Shown here: in pieces, positions 16,032 through 24,911 of the stretch
Position numbering within the stretch: the first letter of the stretch is position 1
Layout of the letters: every line of letters starts with the position of its first letter
NCBI GenBank assembly: GCA_943787265.1
Contig: CALSLT010000040.1
Span: forward strand, 1-64,000
From: an uncultured Planctomycetaceae bacterium
GTDB taxonomy: Bacteria > Planctomycetota > Planctomycetia > Planctomycetales > Planctomycetaceae
Direction of reading: 5' to 3'
DNA length: 64,000 bases
Notes under the pieces: model-generated
Database searches by the model: none
What the model was told of the DNA's origin: nothing
What the model saw: the letters and a program-made list of their open reading frames with translations, nothing else
Made by a program: the position numbers and the translations under genes

Positions 16032-16425
16032 GTGCAATCACCATCCAATCGCGACACGGAGAATGAATCAATCGCACCGAATCTCAACGCCGAAAGTGTC
16101 GTGAATGATCGAACGGCGCAGCCCGAAGATGTTGCGATACTGAACTTCCTCATCGCGGAAACGGCTTTTGACGAGGACCGAGGAAGGCGAAAAAAAAAAC
16201 ATCCATTCGAGCGTTGAATCCGTCGAGAAACCCGCTTCTGGGTTTAGAGACCGTCTCAGCGCACTGAAAGCAGTCGGCTGGATCAATAGCACAGTCAATC
16301 GCGGGCCAGCTTGCGTCTGGTGGATTCTAAAAAAGGGCGTTGCTAAACACGCTGCCCTCAAAGGCCAATCGACGGATATCGGCGAGAATCAGATTCCTAC
16401 CGATTTCGGAGATGACCTCCGCTGA
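16032..16425 (+). CDS. Hypothetical small protein (frameshifted at an A10 run)
   Basis: Starts at GTG 16032 immediately after the preceding stop. Two frames join at a run of ten A residues (16190-16199); with nine the protein continues ..GRRKKNIHSSVESVEKPASGF and ends at 16425, about 130 residues. The second half (LKAVGWINSTVNRGPACVWWILKKG) looks like the recognition-wing region of a winged helix, but this is a weak inference. Confidence 0.45.
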
Positions 16426-16493
16426 TTTCAATCTTAGTTTCCCGCATCAGATCAAGTGTCCTGAATTGACTCTGACTGACGGGAGGTTGATTG

Positions 16494-16718
16494 ATGATTG
16501 TTTCGCGAGAAATTGCCCGAGAATGCTCCGCGCTGGTCGATGTGCGGGAGGTGGCTCGGTTGGCGAACTGTTCGCCGCGACATGTATTTCGACTGGTGAA
16601 GCGAGGGATGATTCCGCCGCCGGTAAAAGTCGGAAGGCTCACTCGGTTTCAGCGTGAGCTGATTTTGACGTGGATTTCGCAAGGGTGTCCGCCGGTAAAG
16701 AACGGGGGCCGTCGATGA
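16494..16718 (+). CDS. Excisionase-like helix-turn-helix protein
   Basis: A 74-residue DNA-binding protein. The ATG at 16494 is preceded by GGGAGG seven bases upstream, preferred over the TTG one codon earlier. Residues about 13-55 (LVDVREVARLANCSPRHVFRLVKRGMIPPPVKVG) form the MerR/AlpA-type helix-turn-helix with the Pro-rich wing, as in excisionase-family proteins; RFQRELILTWISQGCP is the usual end. Its stop overlaps the next gene's ATG. Likely a directionality factor or regulator of the integrative element. Confidence 0.75.
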   Translation: MIVSREIARECSALVDVREVARLANCSPRHVFRLVKRGMIPPPVKVGRLTRFQRELILTWISQGCPPVKNGGRR

Positions 16719-17007
16719 TCATTCAAACGAAACCCGTTACGGATGACGAGGCCGCTACTTCCCTGCTGATTGATGCTCGCGAGCTGGCCCGGTTGCTGGC
16801 CGTGTCGCTGGCGACGCTGCATCGCATGAAAGCTGCTGGGCAAGACTCGGGCCGCGCGAGCTCGCTTTGTCCTCGCGGTGGCGTCCGCTGGCGACGGTCG
16901 AAACGGTCGAACGCTGGCTGTCCGCTTCCGAGCGGGCAGGCCGGCTGCTCGACCGGAAGACGTGGCAGTCACTCACCGAAAACACGAACGGCAGGCCAGG
17001 ACGCTGA
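16715..17007 (+). CDS. AlpA-like helix-turn-helix regulator (frameshifted)
   Basis: Overlaps the preceding HTH gene as ATGA. Residues about 16-40 (SLLIDARELARLLAVSLATLHRMKAAGK) give a second excisionase/AlpA-type HTH; the frame is then displaced near 16852, where removing two bases (or adding one) yields LGPRELALSSRWRPLATVETVERWLSASERAGRLLDRKTW, the normal continuation of this family. The stop lies in the loop of the strong hairpin at 16980-17035. Confidence 0.65.
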
Positions 17008-17035
17008 ATTCGCGTCCTGCCTGCCGTTCGTGTTT
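16980..17035 (+). terminator. Long hairpin at the end of the HTH genes
   Basis: AAACACGAACGGCAGG...GGACGC (16980-17004) pairs with GCGTCC...CGTTCGTGTTT (17012-17035), 24 base pairs with one bulged C and a 7-base loop. It places the stop codon of the upstream gene in the loop and ends in TTT, so it probably ends transcription of the HTH pair. Confidence 0.7.
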
Positions 17036-17148
17036 AGGGACGGAATTCGCTGCGTCCGTGCTGCCGTTTGTTCATTGCGTTGGGGTGAAGGTTTCTCAGG
17101 CACAAGCCCCGCCGCGTCTCACACTATTCCTTCATGGACCGTCCTACG

Positions 17149-17420
17149 ATGTACGAGGAAGATAACACACGCTCCGATCAGGTTCACGCCAAAAATCCGG
17201 AACTCATCAAGTCCGTTGATCGGTCTGCTACGGAGCTGGCCCACGTTGGTTTCTGAATGCGACGAGCTGCCGGAAAACGGTTCGCGTGTCGATCCTCGAG
17301 CTGCTGGACGTGATCGACGATACCAACAGCCGACTCGCCAGGTACGCCGGGAAGCTGTTTCGAGTTCGTCGCTGGGATGAGAATTTCGAAGTCGCTCAGT
17401 CGCGGAAACTTAAAAGGCCC
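17149..17420 (+). other. Short unresolved reading frames
   Basis: ATG 17149 opens 35 codons (MYEEDNTRSD...) and a second frame from GTG 17286 encodes SILELLDVIDDTNSRLARYAGKLF-type helical sequence ending just before the replication-like gene. They may be one small gene split by an indel, or non-coding. Confidence 0.3.
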
Positions 17421-18149
17421 ATGAAGTGGGTGGCCATCATCGTGAAGCATGATGGCGCACGCTACCGACGGCTGATTGAAAGTCCCAAACGGTGCCGCCA
17501 GGTTCGGAGTGTGGATATTGGTCGTGCAAGTCGCGGCGAAGTGTCTTTGTCGTGGAACTCTGGCAGACGAGGACGGGCCGCTTTCACTGGAAGACATCGC
17601 TTTTAAAACCGGCTGCCCGCTGGTGAATCTACTTGACGCTCTGCCCACACTGCTGTCGATCGCTGGCTGGAGATTGCCGAAGCAGACAAAGTAACCCCAG
17701 ACGACGTGGCGGAAGACAGTGCAAGTTCCGTAACAAACCTCGCCGCGAGTACTGAAGCGTCGACGGATAAAACAGGTAAGCCTGACCTCGTCATTCCAGC
17801 GGAGCTGTCGAGACTGGTCGAACTGTGGAACTCGCTGCCACCTGATATCGCGAAGCCTGTCGAGTCGCGCGAGCTACCGTCGCTGTGTTCGGCCTGCGAA
17901 AGCGTTCAACAGAGCAAAGAAGCTGCACACATTCGCGAGCTGCTGAGCAATTCGGAAGCCGTCATCGAGGCGGTGAAATGTTCACCGTTCGTGCACGGCA
18001 AGCCGTGGTTCTCACTGAACTGGCTGCTTAAACGCGAAAGCGACGGGCCGCAATGGAATATCGAGAAGCTCGCTGCTGGACGTTACCAGAACAAACCGGC
18101 CGCCAACAGTCGAGCTGCTCAGACGATGGAAGCGCTGAGTTCGTTTTGA
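17421..18149 (+). CDS. Replication-initiation-like protein of the integrative element (frameshifted)
   Basis: About 240 residues when joined. ATG 17421 begins MKWVAIIVKHDGARYRRLIESP; one A fewer near 17488 leads into NGAARFGVWILVVQVAAKC-LCRGTLADEDGPLSLEDIAFKTG, the pattern of replisome-organiser-like phage proteins in which a winged-helix domain follows. One G more near 17663 gives SIGWLEIAEADK. The C-terminal segment PWFSLNWLLKRE..WNIEKLAAGRY resembles the conserved ending of phage replication proteins. The gene is followed by a helicase-loader-like protein, which supports a role in replication of the element. Confidence 0.55.
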
Positions 18150-18254
18150 ATTGGGATTTGTTTTGACATTGAGCGGATCGCGGTTGTCGCGTCCGCCAGA
18201 TCCGTACTGGCCGTGACCAATAAGGCTCGCAACATTGTTTTGGAGTGAAATCGT

Positions 18255-18958
18255 ATGACCAGGAATGAATTCAAGCCGCTGCTGTTGTTCATCGCGAAAG
18301 GCTGTCGCGTCGAGTTCGACCGGGAACAGGTGGCGGCATGGTATGCCAGTCTGTGTGATCTGCCCGCTGACTCGGTGGCCGTAGCCATGGCGCGATTCGT
18401 ATGCGAAATAGGCAAGTGGCCGGACATCGCCACCGTGCGGCGTTTCGCCGTGGAGGCTCTAAATGGTGAATCGAGGCCGTGGTCGGAGGCTCTGGAAGAT
18501 GCTCGGAAAGCCGTTCGCCGATTCGGTGCCTATAGGCAGGCCGATGCCAGGAAGTCGCTCGATGATTCAACCTGGAAAGCTATCCAGTCACTCGGCGGCT
18601 GGCAGAAGCTGTGCGACTGGCGACGGACCGTTCCGACACGCTCAACGCTCAGTTTCGAGACAGTTACCGGGACATCACCGAACGAGCTGACGCGCGGCGA
18701 GCCTTGCCGCAAGACATCCGCCCTGCCCTTGCAGCAACACAGCAAACCGATGGCACGGCACGCTGGCTGTCTCGAAAAGCAGGCCGGTTTATATCGCTAC
18801 TGACAGACTCATTTTCGAGGGCACTCGACGAGAAGGATCGAACTCATGGAACGTCCCACTCAACTTTCGCTATTCCCCGTTCAACAGAACACGGCGCGAC
18901 GAGGCCATTCCCGACGAAGGAAACAGACTCGCCGCCGGCCAACTCAGGTTCCGCATAG
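18255..18958 (+). CDS. Helicase-loader-like hypothetical protein (frameshifted)
   Basis: Begins MTRNEFKPLLLFIAKG; the region CRVEFDREQVAAWYASLCDLPADSVAVAMARFVCEIGKWPDIATVRRFA has the layout of phage G39P-like helicase loader/inhibitor proteins (a helical domain with a conserved KWPDIA-type segment). One base is missing near 18614; the frame beyond (VRLATDRSDTLNAQFRDSYRDITERA...) continues the helical protein. The written stop at 18958 overlaps the next gene by over 100 bases and is probably not the true end. Assignment is by pattern only. Confidence 0.5.
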
Positions 18959-19224
18959 AAGAAGCTCAATCAGTTACGACGCTGGTGTAAAGATTCAATC
19001 GACCGTCCCGGCCATGTCAATACGTGTGTTGGAGTTTCTCACGTCGCACGCGGCCAACGGCGCGACGGTCCCAGAAATCCAAGAAGCTCTGAACCTTCCA
19101 AGTAACACAGAACAACCGCGTCGTCGCTGGCTGGTCAAGAACGGCTTTGTAAGCGATTCGGGAGGATCTAGGCCGACGCCATCCGGTCGCCAGGGTGGCC
19201 ACCGGGAAGCATCTCGAATGTTGA
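18846..19224 (+). CDS. Winged-helix DNA-binding protein (frameshifted near its end)
   Basis: About 125 residues. Residues about 55-100 (MSIRVLEFLTSHAANGATVPEIQEALNLPSNTEQPRRRWLVKNGFVSDSG) form a winged helix; the sequence SGGSRPTPSGR followed, after removal of one C near 19192, by RVATGKHLEC gives the typical wing ending. Commonly accompanies replication-like genes in planctomycete integrated elements; likely a regulator. Confidence 0.55.
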
Positions 19225-19536
19225 GCGAGCCCATGATGCAAAGTGAATTCGTAATATGAATCACACGTCAAACACAATCTACCGGGAACAGTTGCCACGG
19301 CCTCCGCCACTGTTAAGCCGCTCGTCAATTTCAATGGCAAATCACGTACTGCGGACAGGCGTTTAGTCTGTTCGTCGAACCGGTTCGGTTGGAATTCAAC
19401 CAGACCACAATGAAAACCGACCGACAAAATTCTTCACGTTTACGGCGTGAAGCTCTGCCGGCCGGACACATCATCGAGACTTCCCAAATGCGCTAAGCGA
19501 TGCGGGAAGTCTCTCCGTCACATGGAAGGTTACGCG

Positions 19537-19812
19537 ATGCTTGTACTGACAAGAAAGAATGGGGAAGCCATTCAGATCGGCAACGTTCGAATTCTGATTC
19601 TGAAGACTGGCCGGGGTGGCGTGCGACTTGGGATTGAAGCTCCGCCGAATACTCGGATCAAACGAGAGCGTGCCGCGTCAGAAAACCCACGACCACCGAA
19701 CACCAATCGGAAAAAGCCACGACGTAAACCGCCGCGTCGAGGAACGTCGAGACGTGTTCGACAAGCCGTCAAACGGTGTAGGTTGCCAGAGAGGTTCGAT
19801 GTCTCCAGCTAG
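19537..19812 (+). CDS. csrA: Carbon storage regulator CsrA
   Basis: CsrA family RNA-binding protein that controls mRNA translation and stability. ATG 19537 has GGAAGG eight bases upstream; an in-frame extension to 19447 is rejected. The first 45 residues match the family (MLVLTRKNGEAIQIGN, then GGVRLGIEAPPNTRIKRE). The last 45 residues are an Arg/Lys/Pro-rich tail not seen in CsrA of usual length (60-80 residues), possibly the result of a frameshift after residue 48. It sits between the replication-like genes and the integrase, so it is an element-borne CsrA rather than the chromosomal one. Confidence 0.8.
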   Translation: MLVLTRKNGEAIQIGNVRILILKTGRGGVRLGIEAPPNTRIKRERAASENPRPPNTNRKKPRRKPPRRGTSRRVRQAVKRCRLPERFDVSS

Positions 19813-20125
19813 CAAACACGAAAACACGCCGAGCCAGTTTCGATCAGTCTGTCAGACTCGCCGAAGAACGCCAGATGCTGGAGCCGATGTCCGACTGAAG
19901 CCTAGTTTTCAATACTAAGCACGGAAATTCTATATGCAACGCGAACATAAATTCGTGGTGAGTAATGTGGGAGCTGTGAAGCATATGCTTACACGGTTCA
20001 GAACGGACTACGAATCCTGACGTGCTGCTGTAGAATCTCCCGAAACAACCTTTGCTGTGTCGCGGTGCCCGGTCGACTCGAAACGACTGGCCCGCGGCAT
20101 GGCGTTTTCGAGAGGGGTTGCCCCG
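19813..20125 (+). other. Interval between csrA and integrase
   Basis: About 310 bases without a convincing gene or hairpin; a GAGAGGGG ribosome-binding site for the integrase lies at its end. Confidence 0.5.
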
Positions 20126-21913
20126 ATGGCTCATCTTTACCGCAACACGGTCCACCGATATGTGGACGGTGACGGGAAACGCTGTTCGAAGAACACACCT
20201 GATGCCCGCAAGATCGTCGAGAAGTCGAGGTCATGGTATGGCCGCTACCGTGACGCCGAAGGAGTTGAGCATCGTATCAGACTTGCCTCTGATAAAAACG
20301 GTCGCTCGACAGATGCTCCATGATTTGGAGCGGAAGGCGTTGCTGCAATCGGCTGGTCTAGTCGATCCGTTTGAAAGCTGGCATTCTGTCCCCCGCTGAC
20401 AAAGCACATCGACGATTTCGTCGGTAGCCTGCACGATGCTGGCCGCTCGTCTGACTACTGGAAGCTCATCGAAACTCGCGTTCGACGCATCGTTGACGGC
20501 AGTAAGTTCCGTTTCATTGCAGATATTTCCGCCAGTCGTGTTCAGCGCGAACTCGGCAAGCTGAAACAGGGCGGACTCGGACAACGGACCGTCAACCACT
20601 ACCTGACAGCCGTAAAACAATTCAGCGCTTGGTTGGTCTCTGATCGGCGAACTGGCGAAAACCGCTTGTCGCACCTGAAGGGCGGCAACGCAACCAAAGA
20701 TGTTCGCCGCGTCCGTCGCGAACTGGCGACGGAAGAAATTCAGCACTTGCTCGCGACGACTCAAAAGGAACGGTCGATTCGGCACCTGACCGGCTGGGAA
20801 CGGTTCACGCTGTATTCAGTCGCCATCGGAACGGGATTCCGGGCCAGCGAACTGGCCAGCCTGACGCCGGCTCACTTCGACCTGACGGAGTGGAACTCGG
20901 AATCCCAACCGTGCGAATCGACGCCGCTGACGAGAAAGCCGGACGTGGCAACCAGATCCCGTTGCCGCCAGAACTGGTCGCCATCCTGCGTCCGTGGCTG
21001 GCAAAATTCTCTCCGACGGCCCGATTGTGGCCCGGCGAATGGGCTGCACAGCACGAAGGCTGCAAAACTGATCGAATACGACCTGAGAAAAGCGAGAGCG
21101 GCCTGGATCAAAGAAGCGGAATCAGACGACGAACGCGAAGCTCGAGAACGGTCCGGGTTTCTCAGTTACAACACCGAAGACGGAACCGCCGATTTTCACT
21201 CGCTGCGTCACACGTACCTGTCGCGGCTGGGACGATCGGGAGCATCGGCGAAAGCCATGCAGAAGCTGGCTCGGCACACGACCGTCGAGCTTACGATTGG
21301 CCGCTACACTCACGCGAATCTCTATGACCTGGCCGCTGCGGTCGATGGACTGCCACCGCTTCTGCCAGTTCCGGAATCAGACCAGCCGGAAGCGGATTCA
21401 GTCGCTCTGCGGGCAACCGGTACGACCGATGCCGACAACTGGACGACCACGCGACCGGATTCTGAATCCGCTTCCGTCCAGAAACCTCAAAACCCGGTGA
21501 GCAATTCGGAAGGCTCGAGCAAGCCGTCGAATTTGGTTGGGCGCATGGTTGGACAAAAGGTTGGACAACCGCCTGATTCCGATCGCCCTCGGTTGAGACT
21601 GATTGAAGCGCCGGACGCTTCGGAGCCGACATCAGAAACTGCGGACAGCGCAAGACAAAACCCGTTGCAGGGCAACGGGTTTGAGTCTTCCAGCGAGTCA
21701 TTGACAGCCGCTGAGAATGAAAAGCGGGAGTGGATGGGAATCGAACCCACCAGACCTCTTTTCAGAGGTCTCGCCGGGTTTGAAGCCCGGGGCAGTCACC
21801 AGATCTACAAACACTCCCGAAGTTGGAAGCCGCTTCTGAGTCAGATAATGCGGAGTCCTCAGTATCTGTGGATACGCGGCAGCTTACTCTGCCCGAACGG
21901 CGATACCAACTGA
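20126..21913 (+). CDS. Tyrosine-type site-specific integrase (frameshifted)
   Basis: Recombinase of the integrative element. ATG 20126 (MAHLYRNTVHRY) follows GAGAGGGG. N-terminal arm and SAM-like core-binding region (TKHIDDFVGSLHDAGRSSDYWKLIETRVRRIVDG) precede the catalytic domain: Arg in GTGFRASELASL, His-x-x-Arg in HSLRHTYLSRL, His in LARHTTVELT and the nucleophile Tyr in IGRYTH. Frame breaks occur near 20300 (A5, one extra), 20392 (C5), 20884 (one G missing) and 21058 (one G extra); net length stays in frame. As written the frame runs to 21913 across the antisense of the tRNA-Sec gene; the true end is more likely before the hairpin at 21657. It lies directly beside the tRNA, as expected of the enzyme that uses it as attachment site. 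Confidence 0.82.
21657..21682 (+). terminator. Hairpin terminator after the integrase
   Basis: AAAA-CCCGTTGC-agg-GCAACGGG-TTT: an 8-base-pair GC-rich stem with A- and T-tracts on either side, able to work in both directions, between the integrase and the converging tRNA-Sec gene. Confidence 0.7.
21726..21818 (-). tRNA. selC: tRNA-Sec (anticodon UCA)
   Basis: About 93 bases on the minus strand: acceptor GGGAGTG (21818-21812) pairs with CACTCCC (21732-21726); anticodon stem CCGGG/CCCGG closes the loop CUUCAAA with anticodon UCA at 21783-21781; a long variable arm AGACCTCT/AGAGGTCT; T loop GGTTCGATTCC. The D stem GTAG(A)TC-TGGT-GACTGC is six base pairs once one bulged A is left out, as required for tRNA-Sec. 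No CCA is encoded. It reads UGA as selenocysteine, so the genome should also encode SelA, SelB and SelD, none of which is in the window. Confidence 0.92.
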
Positions 21914-22027
21914 CCCGCCTGCGGATTGGACCTCAACCAGTTTGAACTGACTCGCAAGTAGCCCGTCCACATGAGGCTGCTCGCCTAGACCGACACTGCT
22001 TGTGAGGCAGCAACCGTTCGTTTGGCT

Positions 22028-22297
22028 TCAAGCAATCCACCAGTTGATGTAGTTGTTCAGCCAGTCTTCGACCTGAGGGATCACACAGAGAAGTCTCAGC
22101 GGCACGTAGAGCACTCGGACGACCGGGCTGCCCCCCATGTTCTCGGCCTCGTACCAGAGCCAGAACATCGGCCCGATTGAGAACACGTAAAGAACCAGCC
22201 CGATGATGACCCGCACCGATCTCGGCCACTGCTGTCGCAGCTTTGCCAGTCCGGCTCCCTCGGGCTCCGATTCTGAATTGGGACATTCATCAGTCAT
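22028..22297 (-). CDS. Small hypothetical membrane protein
   Basis: An 89-residue protein with an acidic N-terminus (MTDECPNSESEPEG), a hydrophobic segment at about 30-50 (VIIGLVLYVFSIGPMFWLWYE) and a second at about 60-75, ending IPQVEDWLNNYINWWIA. No known family. It is the first gene beyond the tRNA-Sec gene and therefore probably belongs to the chromosome rather than the island. Confidence 0.65.
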   Translation of the reverse strand: MTDECPNSESEPEGAGLAKLRQQWPRSVRVIIGLVLYVFSIGPMFWLWYEAENMGGSPVVRVLYVPLRLLCVIPQVEDWLNNYINWWIA

Positions 22298-22427
22298 TGA
22301 TTCAACCTAACCAGCATCACAGTGACTGGTCAATCGGTGTGTTGCCCCACTGGCTGGAATATCCACATCAACCACTGAGAATCGACGCGGGGCCGATTCT
22401 CTACACGAGCCGACAAACAGTCGTTCG

Positions 22428-23384
22428 TTAGAATTTGCGACTGCTTTCCTTGTCCGCTGCGGGAAAGTCCGATGGAATCTTCTGCGTGACTTTGCCTGTG
22501 GCAGCCCACTCGGTTCCACGTTGCAGGCTAACGATAAAACCAACGCATTCCTGCGAGTAATCAGCGTGTCCCATCGGCGTGTGGAAGACTCGTCCTTTTC
22601 CATAAGTCAGTGTCATCAGCATTGGCTCGTGACGACCGCTGCCACCGGCCTTCGGGTCAGCATACGCCGTTGCCAGAACTTGCATGTTAACGGCTGGGCC
22701 TCTCAATTTGTCGTAGAGTTCATCCTTACCGTGAAGCCACTCGGCGGGCATTCCATCCGTAATTGGATGTGAGTTGTCTCGAATCCGGATGGAGAATGGT
22801 CGCTGTGGGCCATGATGTCCGCCGTTCCCCTTCGACGTATCGCGGACAAGTTTTCCCGCGTCGTTGTAGTAGACGTAGGGGCCGCTCTTTTCGTTTCGTC
22901 CGCCCCAGCCGCCGAGGCCGATCATCTCGTTGTACTCAGGCCAATCTCCGAACGAGTTATCCGCAGCGTGAACGATGACGAGCCCGCCACCACTCTTCAT
23001 GTACGAAACGAGGGCTTCCTGCGTTTCTTTTGGCCAGGGAGCGGCTCCGTGCCCGAAGTTCGAAATGACGACGTCGTACTTCGCAAACTCTGGTCGGAAG
23101 TTCGGATCGGTCTTTGCCGGCTTGGTCGGAGTCGAGTCGAACCCTTCGAGTGGGAACTCCTTCAGCAGAGCTTCGCCGTTTGTCGTGAACGCTGTTCGTG
23201 CGATGTCGACCGTAAACAGCTTCGTGTCTTCCAGATACTTCTTCATCATGAAGGTGGTTTTCGGCCACGCTCCATGATTGTTCTGGCCATCGACGATCAA
23301 CGCCTTCACCGGATCGGCGGCGGCACCTGTTGACTGAACGACGGCGGCTATTACGAGCGCAAGGGCACAAACGCTGAACTTCAT
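22428..23384 (-). CDS. Exported ThuA domain-containing protein
   Basis: A 318-residue protein with a signal peptide (residues 1-23, cleavage after GAAA). The rest is a ThuA-like class I glutamine amidotransferase-type fold: KALIVDGQNNHGAWPKTT, the strand YDVVISNFGHGAAPWP, GGGLVIVHAADNSFGDWPEYNEMIGLGGWGGR and HPITDGMPAEWLH, and the closing GKGRVFHTPMGHADYS. Planctomycetes encode many such exported proteins, generally thought to act in carbohydrate metabolism; the reaction is not known. Intact, monocistronic. Confidence 0.9.
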   Translation of the reverse strand: MKFSVCALALVIAAVVQSTGAAADPVKALIVDGQNNHGAWPKTTFMMKKYLEDTKLFTVDIARTAFTTNGEALLKEFPLEGFDSTPTKPAKTDPNFRPEFAKYDVVISNFGHGAAPWPKETQEALVSYMKSGGGLVIVHAADNSFGDWPEYNEMIGLGGWGGRNEKSGPYVYYNDAGKLVRDTSKGNGGHHGPQRPFSIRIRDNSHPITDGMPAEWLHGKDELYDKLRGPAVNMQVLATAYADPKAGGSGRHEPMLMTLTYGKGRVFHTPMGHADYSQECVGFIVSLQRGTEWAATGKVTQKIPSDFPAADKESSRKF

Positions 23385-23619
23385 TGGGTGGCTCCTGGTG
23401 AGGCAGCTTCTGGTCGAGCTGTGGATAGCAATCTAACAGTCGGCTGATTGTAGCGAGACTGTTCTTCCCGAGTCACTCGACTGGCCGAGAATCTTCGCTG
23501 CACCAATCCTGGAAACCTCATACCGCTCGTAGCCGTCCGGCACGCGAAGACTCGCCCACGCTACCAGATCGTTCTGAGACGGCTCAGCCGCCCTCATTCG
23601 AAGACTTTACGCGGCAGGA

Positions 23620-24852
23620 TTACGTCCCGACTACTTCCGCATCGATGCCAAGCTGGTCGAGCTGTTTTTGCACTTCGTCCAGATAGATCGAGTTCATCAC
23701 GACCACGACGCCCGGTTCGTAGCCTTTGAGCTGTTCCGGCGAAATCACGGGGTGCCCTGTTGCCGGAAGGAATTTCCCCGCTTTGTACGGGTTGATGTCG
23801 ACGACCACTTCCACCTCGTGTTCCAGCCCCGCCGTGGTCAAAAACGCGACACACTTCGAACCGGCTCCCCAGAGCACCGGTTTGCGGCCTTCGCGATGGA
23901 ACGTTCCGATCGTATCTCGCCAATGGGCGATCTGTTTCTGACTATGCGTTTCAAATGCTGAAGCCAGCGCTGACATTTCTGCCAGATCGTCTTCGATGGG
24001 CAGCGCCGCCTGAGTCGGTCGTTCTGTTGGCTCGGCGACCAGCAGTAGATATTGATCGTCGTAAGCTCGCCAAAGATCAACGACATCAAAACTCGCTTCG
24101 CGAAACAGCCGTGCCAGCGAACCGGCGCTGAAGTATGAACAGTGCTCGTAGTAGACGTCCCAGAATCGAGTTTCTTCCAGCACGATCCGAACGTCAGGCA
24201 GCTCGAAACAGACCTGCACGTCTCGTCGATCGCCGATCGAACGACGGACGACGTCCAGGAATTCGCGAGTCGGTTGAATATGCTCCAGCGTGTGGCGGCA
24301 GAGGATCACGTCCGCCTTCAGGTCCGAATGCTCTTCCGAGTACAGCTCCGAAACGAACTGCATCTTTGACCGGGCTTCGGCCGAAAATCGCTCGGGCCGG
24401 ATACTTGGGTCGACTCCGATTCCAAAATTGTCGCCAGCCTCACAGAGTCGTCGAAGGAACTCAGCCTTCCCGCAACCAATCTCGAGAACGCGTTTGTTGC
24501 GCATTCCAAATCGCTCGACCAGATCAGCAACCAGTTCATCCGCAAACCGATTGAATCTCGCCGAAAAATGCTGAGTCTCTTCGTAGTCCGGGCTGTACTC
24601 ATTCAGCGTGACGTCAAACGCCGAGTTCGCGAGGAAACCACACGCTTCGCAGAACGACAGGCGCATGTCGCCTCGCGGATACTTCGTCGCCGCATCCTGG
24701 GTGGGCATTAACAAAACACTGTGCGCCGGAATGCTGTCTACCGAATAGATTGCCCGACTGCGTGTTTCATGGCAGTTCGGACACGGTTTCGGACTGCCAT
24801 GCGCTTCCGTAGCCGCTGCCTGATCGGAATTCCGTTGCGTGGAAGTCGCCAT
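23620..24852 (-). CDS. Class I SAM-dependent C-methyltransferase
   Basis: A 410-residue methyltransferase of the sugar C-methyltransferase type. N-terminal zinc-binding region with CPNC (about 24-27) and CEAC (about 69-72); SAM-binding motif VLEIGCGKAEFLRRL at about 121-135; HTLEHIQP at about 185; C-terminal domain (GRKPVLWGAGSKCVAFLTTAG..VVVDINPYKAGKFLPATGHPV) of the C-methyltransferase C-terminal family. Last gene of the minus-strand glycan cluster and paralogous to the preceding gene. Intact. Confidence 0.88.
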   Translation of the reverse strand: MATSTQRNSDQAAATEAHGSPKPCPNCHETRSRAIYSVDSIPAHSVLLMPTQDAATKYPRGDMRLSFCEACGFLANSAFDVTLNEYSPDYEETQHFSARFNRFADELVADLVERFGMRNKRVLEIGCGKAEFLRRLCEAGDNFGIGVDPSIRPERFSAEARSKMQFVSELYSEEHSDLKADVILCRHTLEHIQPTREFLDVVRRSIGDRRDVQVCFELPDVRIVLEETRFWDVYYEHCSYFSAGSLARLFREASFDVVDLWRAYDDQYLLLVAEPTERPTQAALPIEDDLAEMSALASAFETHSQKQIAHWRDTIGTFHREGRKPVLWGAGSKCVAFLTTAGLEHEVEVVVDINPYKAGKFLPATGHPVISPEQLKGYEPGVVVVMNSIYLDEVQKQLDQLGIDAEVVGT

Positions 24853-24911
24853 AGTTGCTCACTCAAAGTTGTCGACGAACCGGTAATCTGGCGTCACTCC
24901 AACACAGGACA

